A DNA stretch of 64,000 bases from Macrolepiota albuminosa (Eukaryota > Basidiomycota > Agaricomycetes > Agaricales > Agaricaceae). How positions within the stretch are numbered: position 1 is the first letter of the stretch; every line of letters begins with the position of its first letter. The notes under the pieces are model-generated. The model searched no databases, was not told the origin of the DNA, and saw only the letters and a list, made by a program, of their open reading frames with translations. Both the position numbers and the translations under genes were made by a program. Positions 9,355-20,712 of the stretch are shown here, piece after piece. The stretch lies in contig JAMWFC010000073.1 in assembly GCA_027475525.1 (NCBI GenBank), forward strand, positions 273,791 to 337,790, read 5' to 3'.

Positions 9355-9986
9355 AGGCGAGGGAGTGGGGAGTGAAGCTCCAGCATTACGTGATGGTGGT
9401 CTGGAGCCTCCAAGACAGCAAGGACAAACACGAGCTCAGTCGGCGTAAAGGCGAGCGCCGACCGGAGGCCTCTGCGTGCGCGAAAGTTTCCTTCGATCTC
9501 GTTTGCACCCCTCTTTCCCCTTTCTGTGTGCCGATCGCGGCACGGCGCCAGGGTCTGGCAGTTGCCGTGTCGTTGTCGGTATGGCACGCAGTCTCAGACA
9601 TCTCGGGTAGCCTCTCTTCCGTTTTCCCCCTTCCCCGTCTGCTGCCCAGGTGAGCGCGGTAGCGCTCTCTCACATTATCAGCATGTTCTCACCGCATATT
9701 CTTCTCCTTTCAGTTTCTCATTACATTTACTGTTTTTTCTTTTAATTCTCATTTACATCTGTAAATCATCGGTGAGACTCTCCCCTTGGCATGGCCACCT
9801 GGTGGGCCGGGCTCACCTCTCACCTTAGATATTTCGTCTTCTCACTTTATAAAATCCCGTTAGCAGTGCGTCGCACTTCGACGAAATATCTAAAGTAAGC
9901 ACACGATGGGAAGGTCGTGCGCGGGCCCTCACTTACTTTCTCACTCTAGTATTCTATTAGTCTATTTACTAGTTTTCTTCGTCAAC
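9355..9986 (+). repeat. Right 632-base direct terminal repeat of the YR retrotransposon
   Basis: Copy of 4290-4921. It follows the recombinase stop by about 48 bases. The sequence just before it and just after it shows no similarity, so the split-repeat layout (A1-B1-A2-B2) usual in Ngaro elements is not evident here. Confidence 0.95.
9825..9893. promoter_or_regulatory. Inverted repeat with TATA-like core in right terminal repeat
   Basis: The same 14-base inverted repeat as in the left terminal repeat: arms at 9825-9838 and 9880-9893 around CTTTATAAAAT. Confidence 0.5.
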
Positions 9987-10014
9987 CCTCCCTCCTCACC
10001 CTGTATAATAGTTC

Positions 10015-10142
10015 AGCCATACCGTCGCTTTTCGCCTCTTCTCGCTAATATATGTTGGTCACGTGATCTGATCGCGTGAGCCATACCGTCGCTTTTCGCC
10101 TCTTCTCGCTAATATATGTTGGTCACGCGATCTGATCGCGTG
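10015..10142 (+). repeat. Tandem duplication, two 64-base units
   Basis: AGCCATACCGTCGC-type units at 10015-10078 and 10079-10142 differ at CACGTGATC against CACGCGATC, a CpG transition. Each contains TAATATATG and a GATCGCGTGA end. The pair lies 76 bases upstream of the small gene at 10219, so it may be part of its promoter. Confidence 0.9.
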
Positions 10143-10218
10143 ACTGGTTCGGCGCTATTTCACTTGTTAACTGCAGAGGACCCCAATACAACTTCAAGAC
10201 GCTCGAGAATCGCGACAC

Positions 10219-10826
10219 GTGACTATACAAGAACCGTCCAGTGATCACGAGGCCACTCCAACTAATCACAGGAGATTGACGCGCTCAGGGACAGCGCGAT
10301 TTCGTTCTGCCCCGCCTGAAGTTGCTGAACCTTCCTCCACTCTAATCAAGAAACCTCAGGGAGAGCCTGGTCGCCCTAACTCCAATGGGCACAATGTCGA
10401 AGTAGAACTCCTAAAACTAGGCTGGTTCAAAGGTCAATACAATGCCCTACACGTAAGCTTGGACAACTGCTTTTCATTTCGCTTACTGACAGGCGTTTTT
10501 GCACCAGAATGCAGTGAAGGCTGCAGCAAATGATCAACTCGATATAGCAAAGTCTTTCCGCTATCAAAAACAAGATGTTATCAAGGCTATATGTGACTCG
10601 GTGAGAGGCTAACTTACCAATTTCGAAACTCTCTGATATCTTCCGTATGCAGTTAACTGATGATTCCCGGTGGCCCTCGCTCCAGCAATATGTCGACTGC
10701 TGGCCGGTTCGCAGCCTTCTGAAGATGGTGCTGAAAGCGGGGGCAGATAGTCATAAGCGCGCTCATGCAAATCAACTGCATGCAGCGGTGGCTGGGATAT
10801 CTCAAGGTCGGGGATTTTCAGTATAA
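10219..10826 (+). CDS. Unknown small protein, three exons
   Basis: Exons 10219-10452, 10493-10600 and 10653-10826 join in phase with GT-AG introns of 40 and 52 bases and give about 171 residues. The N-terminal third is disordered (TRSGTARFRSAPPEVAEP). The rest is helical with SRWPSLQQYVDCWPVRSLL, a W-P...CWP pattern I associate only loosely with basidiomycete hypothetical proteins. No domain or function is recognised. The clean splicing suggests a functional or recently functional gene. Start chosen as the first ATG of the open frame. Confidence 0.6.
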
Positions 10827-12200
10827 CATCATTACGGATGATTGTCTCGCTTCTAGTCGAGGTATAATTACTTAGTTCACTGTACATGTGTAAAAAAGAA
10901 TCATTCAGCAGGAACATCTGAGTGCGTCAATACAAGCGATAACTCTCATTCGTCCTTATACTCATCGTCTACTCATCCTCACGCCTGATAATTTGCTATT
11001 GTTCGTTAACGTAAAATTCAAGATCTAGAGCCGACCGTGCAAAACAAAGAGACAAAGAACAATTTGATAACTCCATATGGAGCACAAGGAATTAAAGATG
11101 AGCTGAAAGTAGCCCAAATGGAATCAACAAAGGAAAGTATCTTTTGCCAGAGCAAAAATATGACAAAGACAATGCATATGGTAGAGAGGAGGGCAGGGAA
11201 GAGGTTCTCGTGAAGCCGTAGTGTAAGACAAGGATCTCAAAAATTTCCTGGTGCAGGGCAGCGATTTTGTGAGACTCATCCAACTTGGGCTTTGGATACC
11301 TGAGCGACATGGGCTCTGACGATGGCGGCGATGAGAGTTCAGGCGATGCTGGCGGCATGGATTTCAGTGAATTAACAGAGTACTGGAGGGGGTGGATACT
11401 AGGTACATCAAGGCATTCAAAGTCCAAAAATTGCCCCGGTTGTGGTGGGGGAGTAAGAGTCCTGGGTAGTATGTGGGGGCTCGGGGCAACTGATAGAGTC
11501 AGTTGGCTGGTTCGAAAAGCTTAAAAAATCCCCGTCGCTGTCTTCATCGCTAGGACCAAATTCTCCACAGCAATCCCATTCACTCAAGAATGGATCGTTG
11601 CGCGTCTGTGCTTGACTATATTCGCCAAGCGTCTCTTCTCTATCAGCCCTGTGCACTTGAACGCGACACCAGACAGTTTCGTCCTCATCACTGGGAACCT
11701 ATCTGAAAACTTTAGCACTGACCGCGGGCGGATGACGCTCTCTGTTCAAGCGGGTCTGTCGCTCGATAGCACTCCATATTCAAGCCGCTTTCCCCAAGTT
11801 CAGACTTCCTGTACAGGGTTGCTCGAAGCTAGTGCCAGCCTGCAGGTGGACCGTGTGTGTTGCTATGGCAGCGCTTGAGAACAGGCAAAGGAGTAGGACG
11901 AGTGATTGTTGAAAGTGTACACACTTCATTTCCTCGATTCATCTTATCTGGACCCACTAGTAGTAATACTTACAAACTTCGTTTGTTTTTTATACGCGTG
12001 TTGTCTGATAGTACAATATTTATATCCAAACTTTCCTCTCTGAACTCCAGTTCACGCATGAAAACTTCTACTTGTTTTCGCCTCGCTGACGCGTGCGTAC
12101 GTAATCAGGCTGGCTCTGGTTGTGGCCACGCACCCAAGTTATCAAGTTACTTTCAAAAAATCATACTAGTTCAGGCATCTCGAATAATTCTGGTGAATAT
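10827..12200. other. No confident gene; possible minus-strand exon near 11420-11690
   Basis: A minus-strand frame reading DEDETVWCRVQVHRADREET then DPFLSEWDCCGEFGPSDEDS looks exon-like (acidic, low-complexity), and another at 11092-11427 is Ser/Pro-rich. No start, domain or full splice structure could be fixed. Bases 11036-11095 carry the AACAAAGAGACAAAGAAC plus CCATATGGA motif seen at repeat junctions near 20610 and 56670. Confidence 0.35.
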
Positions 12201-15200
12201 ATGTCGCGCGTAGCTGACATCCTACCCTCGTCTTCTCAACGTTCCTCGAAAATGTTCAGAGCCTTGCCCTTCAACACAATGTCCTTATTCGATGTTACCG
12301 ACCTTTCCGAACTGTCAGATACCACTGGTCAATTGGAGGTAAGTATTCTAGTACTAATTCTGAGTAATTTCCTTCAGCTACTTTAGAAGTATCTCAGGGA
12401 GCTTCAAGACGACGAAAAACGTTGGCACAGCCCAAACTCGTCTTTCGCGGCATTTATCGCGGTCATGCAAGGTGAAACATCAGCTGGACAAAATGAAGGG
12501 CTGGCTAGCCATGGCATTCTCTACTCTGATGCGCTATAGAATTATAGACACGGCAGTATTCAAGGACGGCAATGCAAGCCTTCGTATACCAATGATTCGC
12601 CGCGACCTTGAAGGCAGAAAAATTCCGCGCCTTACAAAACTTGTGAGAGACCCTCGGATTTGGATGAGTTATGGTTAAGCTTCAACTCGTTTCAACTCTG
12701 TAGGATCTTGGGAAGTTGAAAGATGTAAAAGGGTTTGTCCTCTGTGCAGACAAACTCATTAACAAAGCATCCCCCATTGTTCCGGCCTCAGACATCCTTA
12801 TCGGCAGCTCTGAGCGACTCTTCGTGTCAATCTGCAAACGTTCATGAGAAAAAGCAAAGGAAAACATTTTTCTCAACGTCGAGACAGCGGCCTTCCACTT
12901 AAAGTTTTTGCTTGAAGTGAGTTGATATATCCCGCATCTCGGCCTCGCTGATCCCAGTTTGCCAACCATGTAGGGTAATCCTGATCTCCCTGAGTCCACA
13001 GAGAAATTGAAGACGTACTTCAGGAAAAAGTGAGCCCTCATTCCAAAGTACTTATCAGAGTCCTCACTTGATTCCAGCAACAAACCTGACAACGAAGTCT
13101 GGGCATTCGCCCAGAAAAATATCTATGAATTGAAAGGCCCTCTTTATATTGCAATGGCTATATCTCCCCTGTTGCTTTTGTCCTCACGGAACTTGCAAAA
13201 CAATCCCCCAGGGAAAGAGGTTCTCTTCGATGTTAGGTGTTTTTCTGCAGGCTTTTTGCGGTCTTTGCTGATGCTACAATCCTAGTTCTGGTGCATTTCA
13301 GGGCAGTATGAACGCCCAAAATCTGTTCTCAGTGCCGAAAAGGAGCTTTGGAATGTCGTCTGGGATATCGCGGCTGGGATGGATACCTGTAACCGCTTGA
13401 AGACTGCTATCGACAAGCTTTTAGAGCTTGATTTCAAAGACGTCGGTGAGTGGGGTAAGTGTGTTGTAGATCTTTTCGTCAGATCATTTCTAAATAGTAC
13501 AACAGAACTTACTAAAAGCCATCCAACAAAGCTACCACAAAGAATTGGCTCGAGCTTACCCGAACCTCCTGATGGATCCGTGCCTTTTGTTCTAAATATT
13601 ACAACAGAACTTACTCAAAGCCATCCAACAAAGTTACCACAAAGAATTGGCTCGAGCTTACCCGAACCTCCTGATGGATCCGTGCCTTTTGTGCAACATA
13701 CTCCGCCGGCATTTCAAGCAGGTGGACCTGCCACAGCGATCATTCAATCATCTACCACGCGCCAAGTCGGTGAGTGGGGTAAGTTGTTGTAGATTTACCC
13801 GTCAGATTATTTCTAAATATTACAACAGAACTTACTAAAAGCCATCCAACAAAGTTACCACAAAGAATTGGCTCGAGCTCACCCGAACCTCCTGATGGAT
13901 CACCGCTTCAAGGCGCTCCGCCAACCTTATCTTTCAATGATAATCAAACTGTTACAGGAAGTGAGCCACACGCAAGCGTTGGCACTGAGTTGACAGCCCG
14001 AGATTCAGCTCAAGGGCGAGGATCTTGTGCTCCAACGACCTCATCTTTGAATGTCCAAATTTTTAAAAGCACTGAGCTACCTGCAAGCACCGGCACTGAG
14101 ATTGCAGTGCAAGATACATCTGCTACAGTGAGCACTCGATCTTCCATCACAAGCCAATCAACACCACAAAGCGGTGGATCCTGTGCTGTGCTGCTTGCGC
14201 GAGATGATGTTTCGCGACAACAACGTCTCGCCCCACCAGGTAGTGAACTCGCTATAGAATTAGCCCTCGCCAAGGAGGCCGAAGCTGCCATGCGCGTTCG
14301 TGACAGTGCGATGATCGATCAAATGTTGGCTTTGAGAGAAAAAATATCTGGGCCTGGTCCAGATACGGAAAAAGATGAGCCTGATGACACTTCTGATGAC
14401 GACGATATCATTTTTCTTGGCATCGTGAAACCAAAAAGGGTTCTACTACAAGAGGAATTTGACATACAAGATGTCATTTCTGTATGTTCTTGCTCCTGCC
14501 TTTTCAATTACTGGCATTCACTTAGTACAGAGTACCTCATGGGAGGAAAAGCAAATGGGCTGCATTGATATCCATGACAGTCCTCCGGTAGGGAACCGTA
14601 AGGACTGATAAATTCCTGTGCTGACCGAAAAACAGAAGATTGTTGGTCCAACGCCCCTCCGTATTGTGACTGACAATCAATCGTATCCAACTACTCATGT
14701 ACTTTTCTTTACTCGCGCGATATTTCTCTCTTCACTAACACACTTGCAGTTCAAAACAGATCTGGACTGGATCTATGATATTTATGGCTCAGCGGGCTCT
14801 GCAGACAGTATTGGCGATATGTCATCGATCGTGCGCCTACCATATCAAGAATATAAATCAATGGACCCCAAGAAGATTGGAAGTTATTTTTCTAGATCTT
14901 CAATCTTGGTCACAGGTGTCCCTGTCACGACTCCCAGTCATCCTTCTTTTCCGGCTGCACTCAAGTCATTGGGCCGAATGAACAAAGATATTGTTATAGA
15001 AGGTTAGGGAAGGCCTACAAGTAGTCATTGGTTCACTCACAATCCAAATAGACCAGTCAATTAAACTTCCGGAGGGGGAACAGGTGTCGAACAGATCGTT
15101 TATCCGGCACAAAGTTGGTACACTGAAGGATATTCTTCAGAGTCTCGATGCAGAACATCCAAAGTCTCTGACTACTCTACGCATATTGCCCCGCATTTCG

Positions 15201-16661
15201 CAGCCATTTGACCACCACCCACTCTTCACAGACCAAGTTGCATGGGACAATGCAGATGGCAGGCCAGGCAGGCCAGGTGAACTCTATCCAGAAAACGAGA
15301 TGAGATGGTCGCGAGTTGCCACTTCATGGGCTCACCAGAAGTGGCATCTCAATTCTGATGGTTTTGCCACTTTCATACAAGTCGATTCTGGAAAATTTCT
15401 CTATTTTATCGGCAACCCCAAGCGCAATCTTCCTCGTAATTTGCTGCCTGGTGGTATTGACCAGTTTATGGGAAACTTCAATCTCGAGCGTACCAATTCC
15501 GACATGTTGGACATCAAGTTTGTCATATTGCAACCCGGGGATTTATTGTGGGTCGTTTGATCAATCTTCCTTAAAGATTCAGCTCACTATGATAGTTTCG
15601 TGCGTCCTACAACTTTGCATGCAGGGGTCAATCTTGTTCCTACTATTAGTCGTGGTGGCCATTTTTACGCGACGTCCAGCATCCGGGCAACTTGCTACGG
15701 AATTTATGACAGTTTTGTTTCTGGCTCATACGTGAACAATACATCTCACGCAGCGGCCTCCAATTCCCTTCTGAGCTGACTTTTGGATTTTTATAACCGT
15801 ACATTGGTGGCTGGCACAGGACACGGCGAAGTCACTGAAACAGATAGATCCATCCACCTTCCTGACTTGGGAAATTTTCAAGAAGTTGTTGACATGTTTA
15901 CCCTCCTGCACCTGATCGAGCTTAGCAATGCGATCAGTAATTGGAACTACCAAGATTCATCCACTCCTGCCGCTGTTGAAAAACGCTTACAGGCCATAAG
16001 AAATCGACAGCTTGCTCGCCAGATCAAAAAGTGGTATTTCGCTGAATACCTCTTGGAAGGCTTGGAAAACCATTTGACTGCAGAGGAAGTTCTCAATCAG
16101 AGATTTCTGGCACAGCAGGCAAAGGCATTGTCCAACTACAAGCGGCGCGCATGGGAACAAGGGAGGAGTCAAGGTCGTGTCCAAGGTATTACTGCCGAAG
16201 GTTATGCCCAAACCACGCCTGAAATGGTTGATTCTGCCATCACCGAATCCTTAATCAAAACCCCTGCTTACACGCATTATATTAATTTGTCGGAGGAGGT
16301 ATGTACATTTGGGTGGGATGGACTGGAGTATTTGTCCAGAATGCGACGAGACAACGATGTCACAGGGCCCACCAAAATCACATTTTCAGAAGACGAAGCA
16401 TCATATACGTCTGGTTTCAACGTCGGCGACATTCGTTTCTTCCGAAGTTTGGAACAGGAGGATGAAGAAGATCAAGAAGATCAGAAGACGGCAAAGTCGG
16501 GGGACGAGATGGAAAATGATCTCAAGGATGATCTCGAATGGTTACCTCAGAAGCGAAAGCGGGCGACGGCATCATCAGGTATCTAAAATTCAACAATATT
16601 ATCGCGACTGACCAAACTGACATAGTCCCTAGGTCTGAAGCGTCCAAGGCTGGGCAGTTGA
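12201..16661 (+). pseudogene. JmjC-domain gene, divergent copy, probably broken
   Basis: Homologous across nearly its whole length to the inner-arm JmjC genes, with matching introns. Landmarks: LMRYRIIDTAVFKD (12517), ETAAFHLKFLLE (12883), SPLLLLSSRNLQNNPPGKE (13168), LDWIYDIYGSAG (14764), SRSSILVTG (14895), JmjC core KWHLNSDGFATF (15340) and RPTTLHAGV (15604), and C-terminal KRPRLGS spliced to a stop at 16659-16661. JmjC enzymes are Fe(II)/2-oxoglutarate dioxygenases using His-x-Asp...His; here the Asp is Asn (15351-15353), while His is kept. An in-frame TGA lies at about 12844. The middle region 13.44-13.91 kb has tandemly duplicated coding and intron sequence. It is likely inactive as an enzyme. 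Exon boundaries are approximate, especially before 12500. Confidence 0.75.
13442..13905 (+). repeat. Tandem exon-plus-intron repeats inside the divergent JmjC gene
   Basis: Two adjacent 102-base units (13489-13590 and 13591-13692) encode nearly identical 34-residue stretches with SHPTKLPQRIGSSLPEPPDG. A third, preceded by another copy of GTCGGTGAGTGGGGTAAG, lies at 13766-13905, 324 bases after the first such start at 13442. The duplicated segment includes the intron 3' end (TACAACAG). Confidence 0.9.
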
Positions 16662-16716
16662 TTTTCTTCTAGCTAACGTAATAATCTTTTGCGCCATTAT
16701 GTAAGCACTTGTCAAA

Positions 16717-16879
16717 CCAGAAAATTGAAGGAAGCGAGGAATATCTTGTAATTTGACATCCCAGAGAGGGATCAAGTGTCCTAAAATTGCCTTGTTAGGA
16801 TGAAGAATCTGTGTGATGAGAGAAGACTTACCACTACGTAGTTTGAACATCTTTAGAATGGCTGGCTAACGCAAGTCTT
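16717..16879 (-). pseudogene. Fragment of the WD40 gene
   Basis: Near-identical to 38378-38545, inside the WD40 gene at 37240-39084, in the same orientation. It encodes part of one blade (MFKLRSGKSSLITQILHP, then LWDVKLQDIPRFLQF) across an intron donor. It is isolated, with no start or remaining blades. Confidence 0.85.
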
Positions 16880-16924
16880 TTGAGACGGATGAGCATAGTA
16901 TCAAATCGAGTTCCCTTAGATCAA

Positions 16925-17320
16925 TTCTAGAAAGCTGGCCTGCCCCTCAGCGAAGGACGAGATGGAATTATACCCCCTGAATTCTGTAGAACCCGACATA
17001 GGGCAAAGCCCCAAAATGTCGGAATTGGTACGCTCGAGATTGAAGTTTCCCATAAACCGGTCAATACCACCAGGCAGCAAATTACCAGGAAGATTGCGCT
17101 TAGGGTTGCCGATAAAATAGAGTAATTTTCCGGAAACGACTTGTATGAAAGTGGCAAACCATCAGAATCGAGTAGAGTGGCAACCTGTGACCATCTCATC
17201 TCATTTTCTGGATAGAGTTTGCCTGCCTTGCGAGATGAATTTTCCCATGCAACTCAGTCTGTGAATAGTGGATGGTGATCAAATGGCTGCGTAATACGAG
17301 GTAAGAGCAGAGCGTTCAGA
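16925..17320 (-). pseudogene. Inverted fragment of a JmjC gene
   Basis: The reverse complement matches the JmjC-core exon of the divergent gene (compare 15190-15520), including the ENEMRWSQVAT stretch and LLPGGIDRFMGNFN in a shifted frame. The bases coding for the His-x-Asp segment are deleted and the frame is broken. It abuts the WD40 fragment, so two unrelated gene pieces lie side by side. Confidence 0.8.
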
Positions 17321-17329
17321 GACGGGCAA

Positions 17330-17824
17330 GAACAACGGTGCTCGTTAGGTCTCAGAAGACAAGCTCACTTCTTTGCTTCGATGTGGCACATTCACTCCAT
17401 TCGGTTGGCGGGACGCATTTGGGGCCAGGTGCAACGTGTGGCAGCCAGGGAAGCTGATGGGCTTTTGTGATCACTTTCTCTTTTATCCTTATCCACAGCT
17501 CTGTCTTTTGTTGCGTACACTCACTTTCACTTCGACTCGTGCTGTGCGCAGCTTTTATTGATGGAGATGGTGGCAAGCTTTCCCCCATGGGGGTTTTGAT
17601 GCTACCCCATTGGCCATCCGTAGTATACTGGTATTACATTCATATTTAGTAGAATAGCTTAGCTAGGTCTACCATGGCGTATCCTCCGATGCAGCCATAG
17701 TCACTCGTTGGCGTAAATAGATATCGATATAATAACATGATGGATTTGTCCTGCTGAACGACGAACCCTTCCCCGTTCTGCCTCCAAAGGAAAACTCTAG
17801 AGAAAAAGTAAAGCTCGACAACAA
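17330..17824. other. No gene recognised
   Basis: Only short frames without domains or convincing splice sites. No repeat relationship to the rest of the window was noticed. Confidence 0.4.
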
Positions 17825-18660
17825 TTATTCACAGGGTAAGATCCCTACCTGAAAATACCTTCTCTCCGTGTCCTCATAAACCTTGCCATATTCTACCCCT
17901 CCTGACGTTCCATAGCCGTACGTATACCACTCGTATGGCTGTTCAAAGGACCCCTCCCGAAGTGGCTGGCACTGCTCATCGATAAGCCGAGAGTCTACTG
18001 GAGGCCACAAGCTCATGCTCGTATATGTATGTTGTTCCTGTTGGTGCTGCTGCAATGGTGCCACCACGGGAAAATTGGGATAATAGTAATTTGGGGCGTT
18101 ATTCGCAGTGGTGGAAGCAGACGGCATGTCTGAAACAACGCTGGAATTTAGGCTGGTCAATATGTGCCCTCCATCCTCACCAAAGTCGTAACCTTCCATC
18201 GACGGCGAACCCTGTTCCTGCACATCGAATTTCTGCTTCACAGGACCAAAAATCGTGCCCATCTGACCCTCTCCATCCCTCCTGAAACACGCATTCATAC
18301 GTGTAAGCGGAAGCGACACTGACACTGCCTCCCTCCTCGGCATCTCCTTGTTCCTTTCACCATCCGAATCTGACCCAATCGAACCCGGAACTGAAGCGCT
18401 CAAACAATGTCTCTTTCGCATCCTTGTTCCTCCTCGACAAAAAACCCGACAATCTTGTGAACTCGCTCTTTGTCTTTCTTCTTGTCCCTAGAAGTGGCGG
18501 TGCCAGCTTTGGCTATAGACTTGACCCTCTCCGTCTTGGCCTTCCTCGTCGGCAGTCGTCCTCGCATTGAACGAGCTTTCATCGTGCCTGCCTTTCGCTT
18601 TCCTTTCAGGAAGAAGCTTCCTCGACGTGACGCCCTCTTCGATTCAAGCCGGCCATAAGA
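17825..18660 (-). CDS. Unknown low-complexity protein, possible C-terminal part of a regulatory gene
   Basis: A minus-strand frame of about 200 codons (18421 to 17825) reads acidic and Gln/Tyr-rich sequence (NNAPNYYYPNFPVVAPLQQH, YEWYTYGYGTSG). A second, Lys/Arg-rich frame upstream (18663-18400, KAKTERVKSIAKAG, DKKKDKERVHKI) may be a preceding exon joined by an intron near 18410-18440. The basic-then-Gln/Pro-rich layout resembles activation tails of fungal transcription factors, but no DNA-binding domain is recognised and a start could not be fixed. Upstream sequence to 18960 may hold further exons. Confidence 0.4.
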
Positions 18661-18663
18661 CAA

Positions 18664-19169
18664 AGTTTGTACTTCGCCTTCGCTTCGTATTCTCTAAAAA
18701 CGATTGCCGTTCGCTTTGACATGGTAGCTCTCATTGGAACGCAGACTACGCTCTTGATGCATTTGACGCCTGTGATGACAATGTCAAACGCCGACGTTTT
18801 CTTACTGACAAGTTCATCAAACACGTACTTTTTCCAGCCTGACCACGCAAGCCTTTACCTCGTGAATATGCACATACTTGCCGCTCTTTGTTCCAAGCCT
18901 TCACTCTTCCCAAGGTACTATATACTCCGTCTGATGATTAGTCTCTCAGGATGTAAATAATCGCTCCCACATCAGCTCCAGCACATAGCGCCGTCGTCAA
19001 TAGCAGATAATTCTTGGGGCGTGGTTTATAAACGCATCAGTTCTGGATCTATTTTCCTCTGTTTTCCCTGCCTTGGGTTGATCCGATGGTTTTGGCATTG
19101 AAGCAGTGTAATTGAATACCAGGGGCCGCTCATCTTCAGAGTCTTCGATCGTCAAGTCTGACTCGTCGT
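18664..19169. other. No confident gene
   Basis: A minus-strand frame reading FDELVSKKTSAFDIVITGVK (around 18824) may be an exon of the unknown gene downstream. A short acidic frame lies at 19000-19179. Nothing else was identified. Confidence 0.3.
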
Positions 19170-19590
19170 CATTAATCATAATTTCTTGGTGTGGATCGTG
19201 TTTTCAGGTCAGTAGACTAGCGTGTGTTGTTGGGGCGAGACCGTCGTGGTTGTGAATGAAAAGAAAGGCGGACAATAAAAGTCGGAGACATAAGTTCTTT
19301 ATTACATATAGTGCTCGGGGGTCAGCGTTTCGGTGATAGCTGAAATCAAGTTCAAACACGCGAGACGCGTTTGCTTGTCACGATGTAGATTAATCGTCGA
19401 AGGTCAGCATCTGACATTACTCTTAGAATTCAAGTCTTACCCTGTTCGCACCCAGATTACAGGATGGGATCCATCGTTTAGCGTGATCACTTACATAATG
19501 GCGCATCGGAAAAGTGCCTTTCACCTCTTCACGTGGTTTTGCTTTGTAAGTATCGAGCGTTCTCTATTTCTGATGTATTAATTTCCCACA
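19170..19590 (+). repeat. Diverged copy of inner-arm module S
   Basis: Collinear with 32078-32545 (same strand), sharing AATCATAATTTCTTGGTGTG, the GCGTGTGTTGTTGG block, the CAAACACGCGAGACG block and the GTAAGTATCGAGCGTTCT end, with several indels. It is older than the inner-arm pair. Confidence 0.85.
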
Positions 19591-19737
19591 AATGACCTTC
19601 ATGAAAAAATAGTTGTTCAAGAAGAAAACCGTACCTGACTAGACGCGACGGGTGTTTATATCTATTGGCCGCTTTTGCCCACACTGACGGCAACCTGGAT
19701 TACTTCATCCCTCCATCTCTCCGCCGGTTAAGCTGAT

Positions 19738-20530
19738 GTCAAAGAGACACTCGAAAAAGGTGAAAGAGACAAAGGGATCCTTTGACAGATACCTCAGCTT
19801 GGATATATACATACAATGCTGGATTTGAAAGAAAACAAAGGGGGCAAGTCCATTAATATTGTCCAAAGACGAATTTGTGATCACGTGCTCAGCTCGCTCA
19901 TTCCTTTCTTTCTCTTTGTGGGCCCAGTTCGGTTCAGATTGATATCAATGGCCGGTGGATCCGTCTTTGTGCGGCTGGGACAAAGAATGTGCCTCGTGAA
20001 AGAGAAATTTGGGGTCGTAAGCACATCGATATCGGCTAGACAGCGAGTAGCTCAGCTAGTATCAAGTCGCTGGTCGACTTTGAGTCGAAATTTCCAGCTT
20101 TGGCCGTCACACCAGACGAGAATTTTGACGATCCCTATTCTCCTACTCTCCCATTCGACCTCCCTCCCTCCCTAAAACAAGAAGTCGGCTAAATAAATAC
20201 CTTGAAACAAAAAATGGGGAGCGCAAAATCGCCTTACCAGCAGGTTGTGAACGATTCTGTGAAACCAGTGAGGAAAAAAAAAAGAAAAAGGGGAAGTATA
20301 GAAGAGGTGAGCGTAAACAAGGAGATTGAACTCGGAGCGAGTCGATCACACGAGAGTCGTGTCGGTCACACGAGACCACAACTCGTTGCGCCGCCACTGG
20401 CAGGACTCGAGGTGCAGGCCGATCGGCTGTGTTCTGCTGAAGTGTGCTGGGGTTGTGAGAGATCAATCAATGAAGTTCATAAAGTAAGAAGTAGATAGCA
20501 AGGATTTAACTTCACGTTCGGGAGGTGTGG
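19738..20530 (+). repeat. Module R, copy 1, starting with palindrome P
   Basis: Collinear with 45490-46411 and, reversed, with 32608-33529. It opens with palindrome P (19738-19789) and ends GGGAGGTGTGG. Compared with the arm copies it lacks a piece in the CAGCGAGTAGCTCAG duplication and has a variant Cys-rich tail near 20400. Short frames such as MGSAKSPYQQVVND are shared by all copies, but no domain is recognised. Confidence 0.9.
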
Positions 20531-20712
20531 TATTTAATCACTTGAGATATGAATGACAAAGCTCACACCTAGTCTTAGGGCGAGGAAGTATTCTATATTG
20601 TCCTCCATATGGAGTTATTAAATTGCTCTTTGTCTCTTTGTTTTTCAAAACAAACCTTATAAAGCGGATCTTTGTCCCAGCTCAAACTATTTGCATCCAT
20701 TCCATCGCTTCT

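Larger units (their letters stand above)
4290..9986 (+). mobile_element. Tyrosine-recombinase retrotransposon (DIRS/Ngaro-like), near complete
   Basis: A 5.7 kb element with 632-base direct repeats at both ends enclosing three reading frames in order: gag-like protein with a C-terminal zinc finger, reverse transcriptase plus RNase H, and tyrosine recombinase. No DDE integrase or aspartic protease is visible. That gene set defines the YR retroelements (DIRS/Ngaro families), known in basidiomycetes. No target-site duplication is seen, as expected for recombinase integration. The direct repeats differ at one base found (4513/9578), so insertion was recent. The recombinase frame has one stop, so this copy may not be autonomous. 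Confidence 0.9.

Noticed and set aside
13488..13905. CRISPR-like array
   Set aside because: The repeats are long, adjacent coding/intron duplications without spacers, in a eukaryotic gene.
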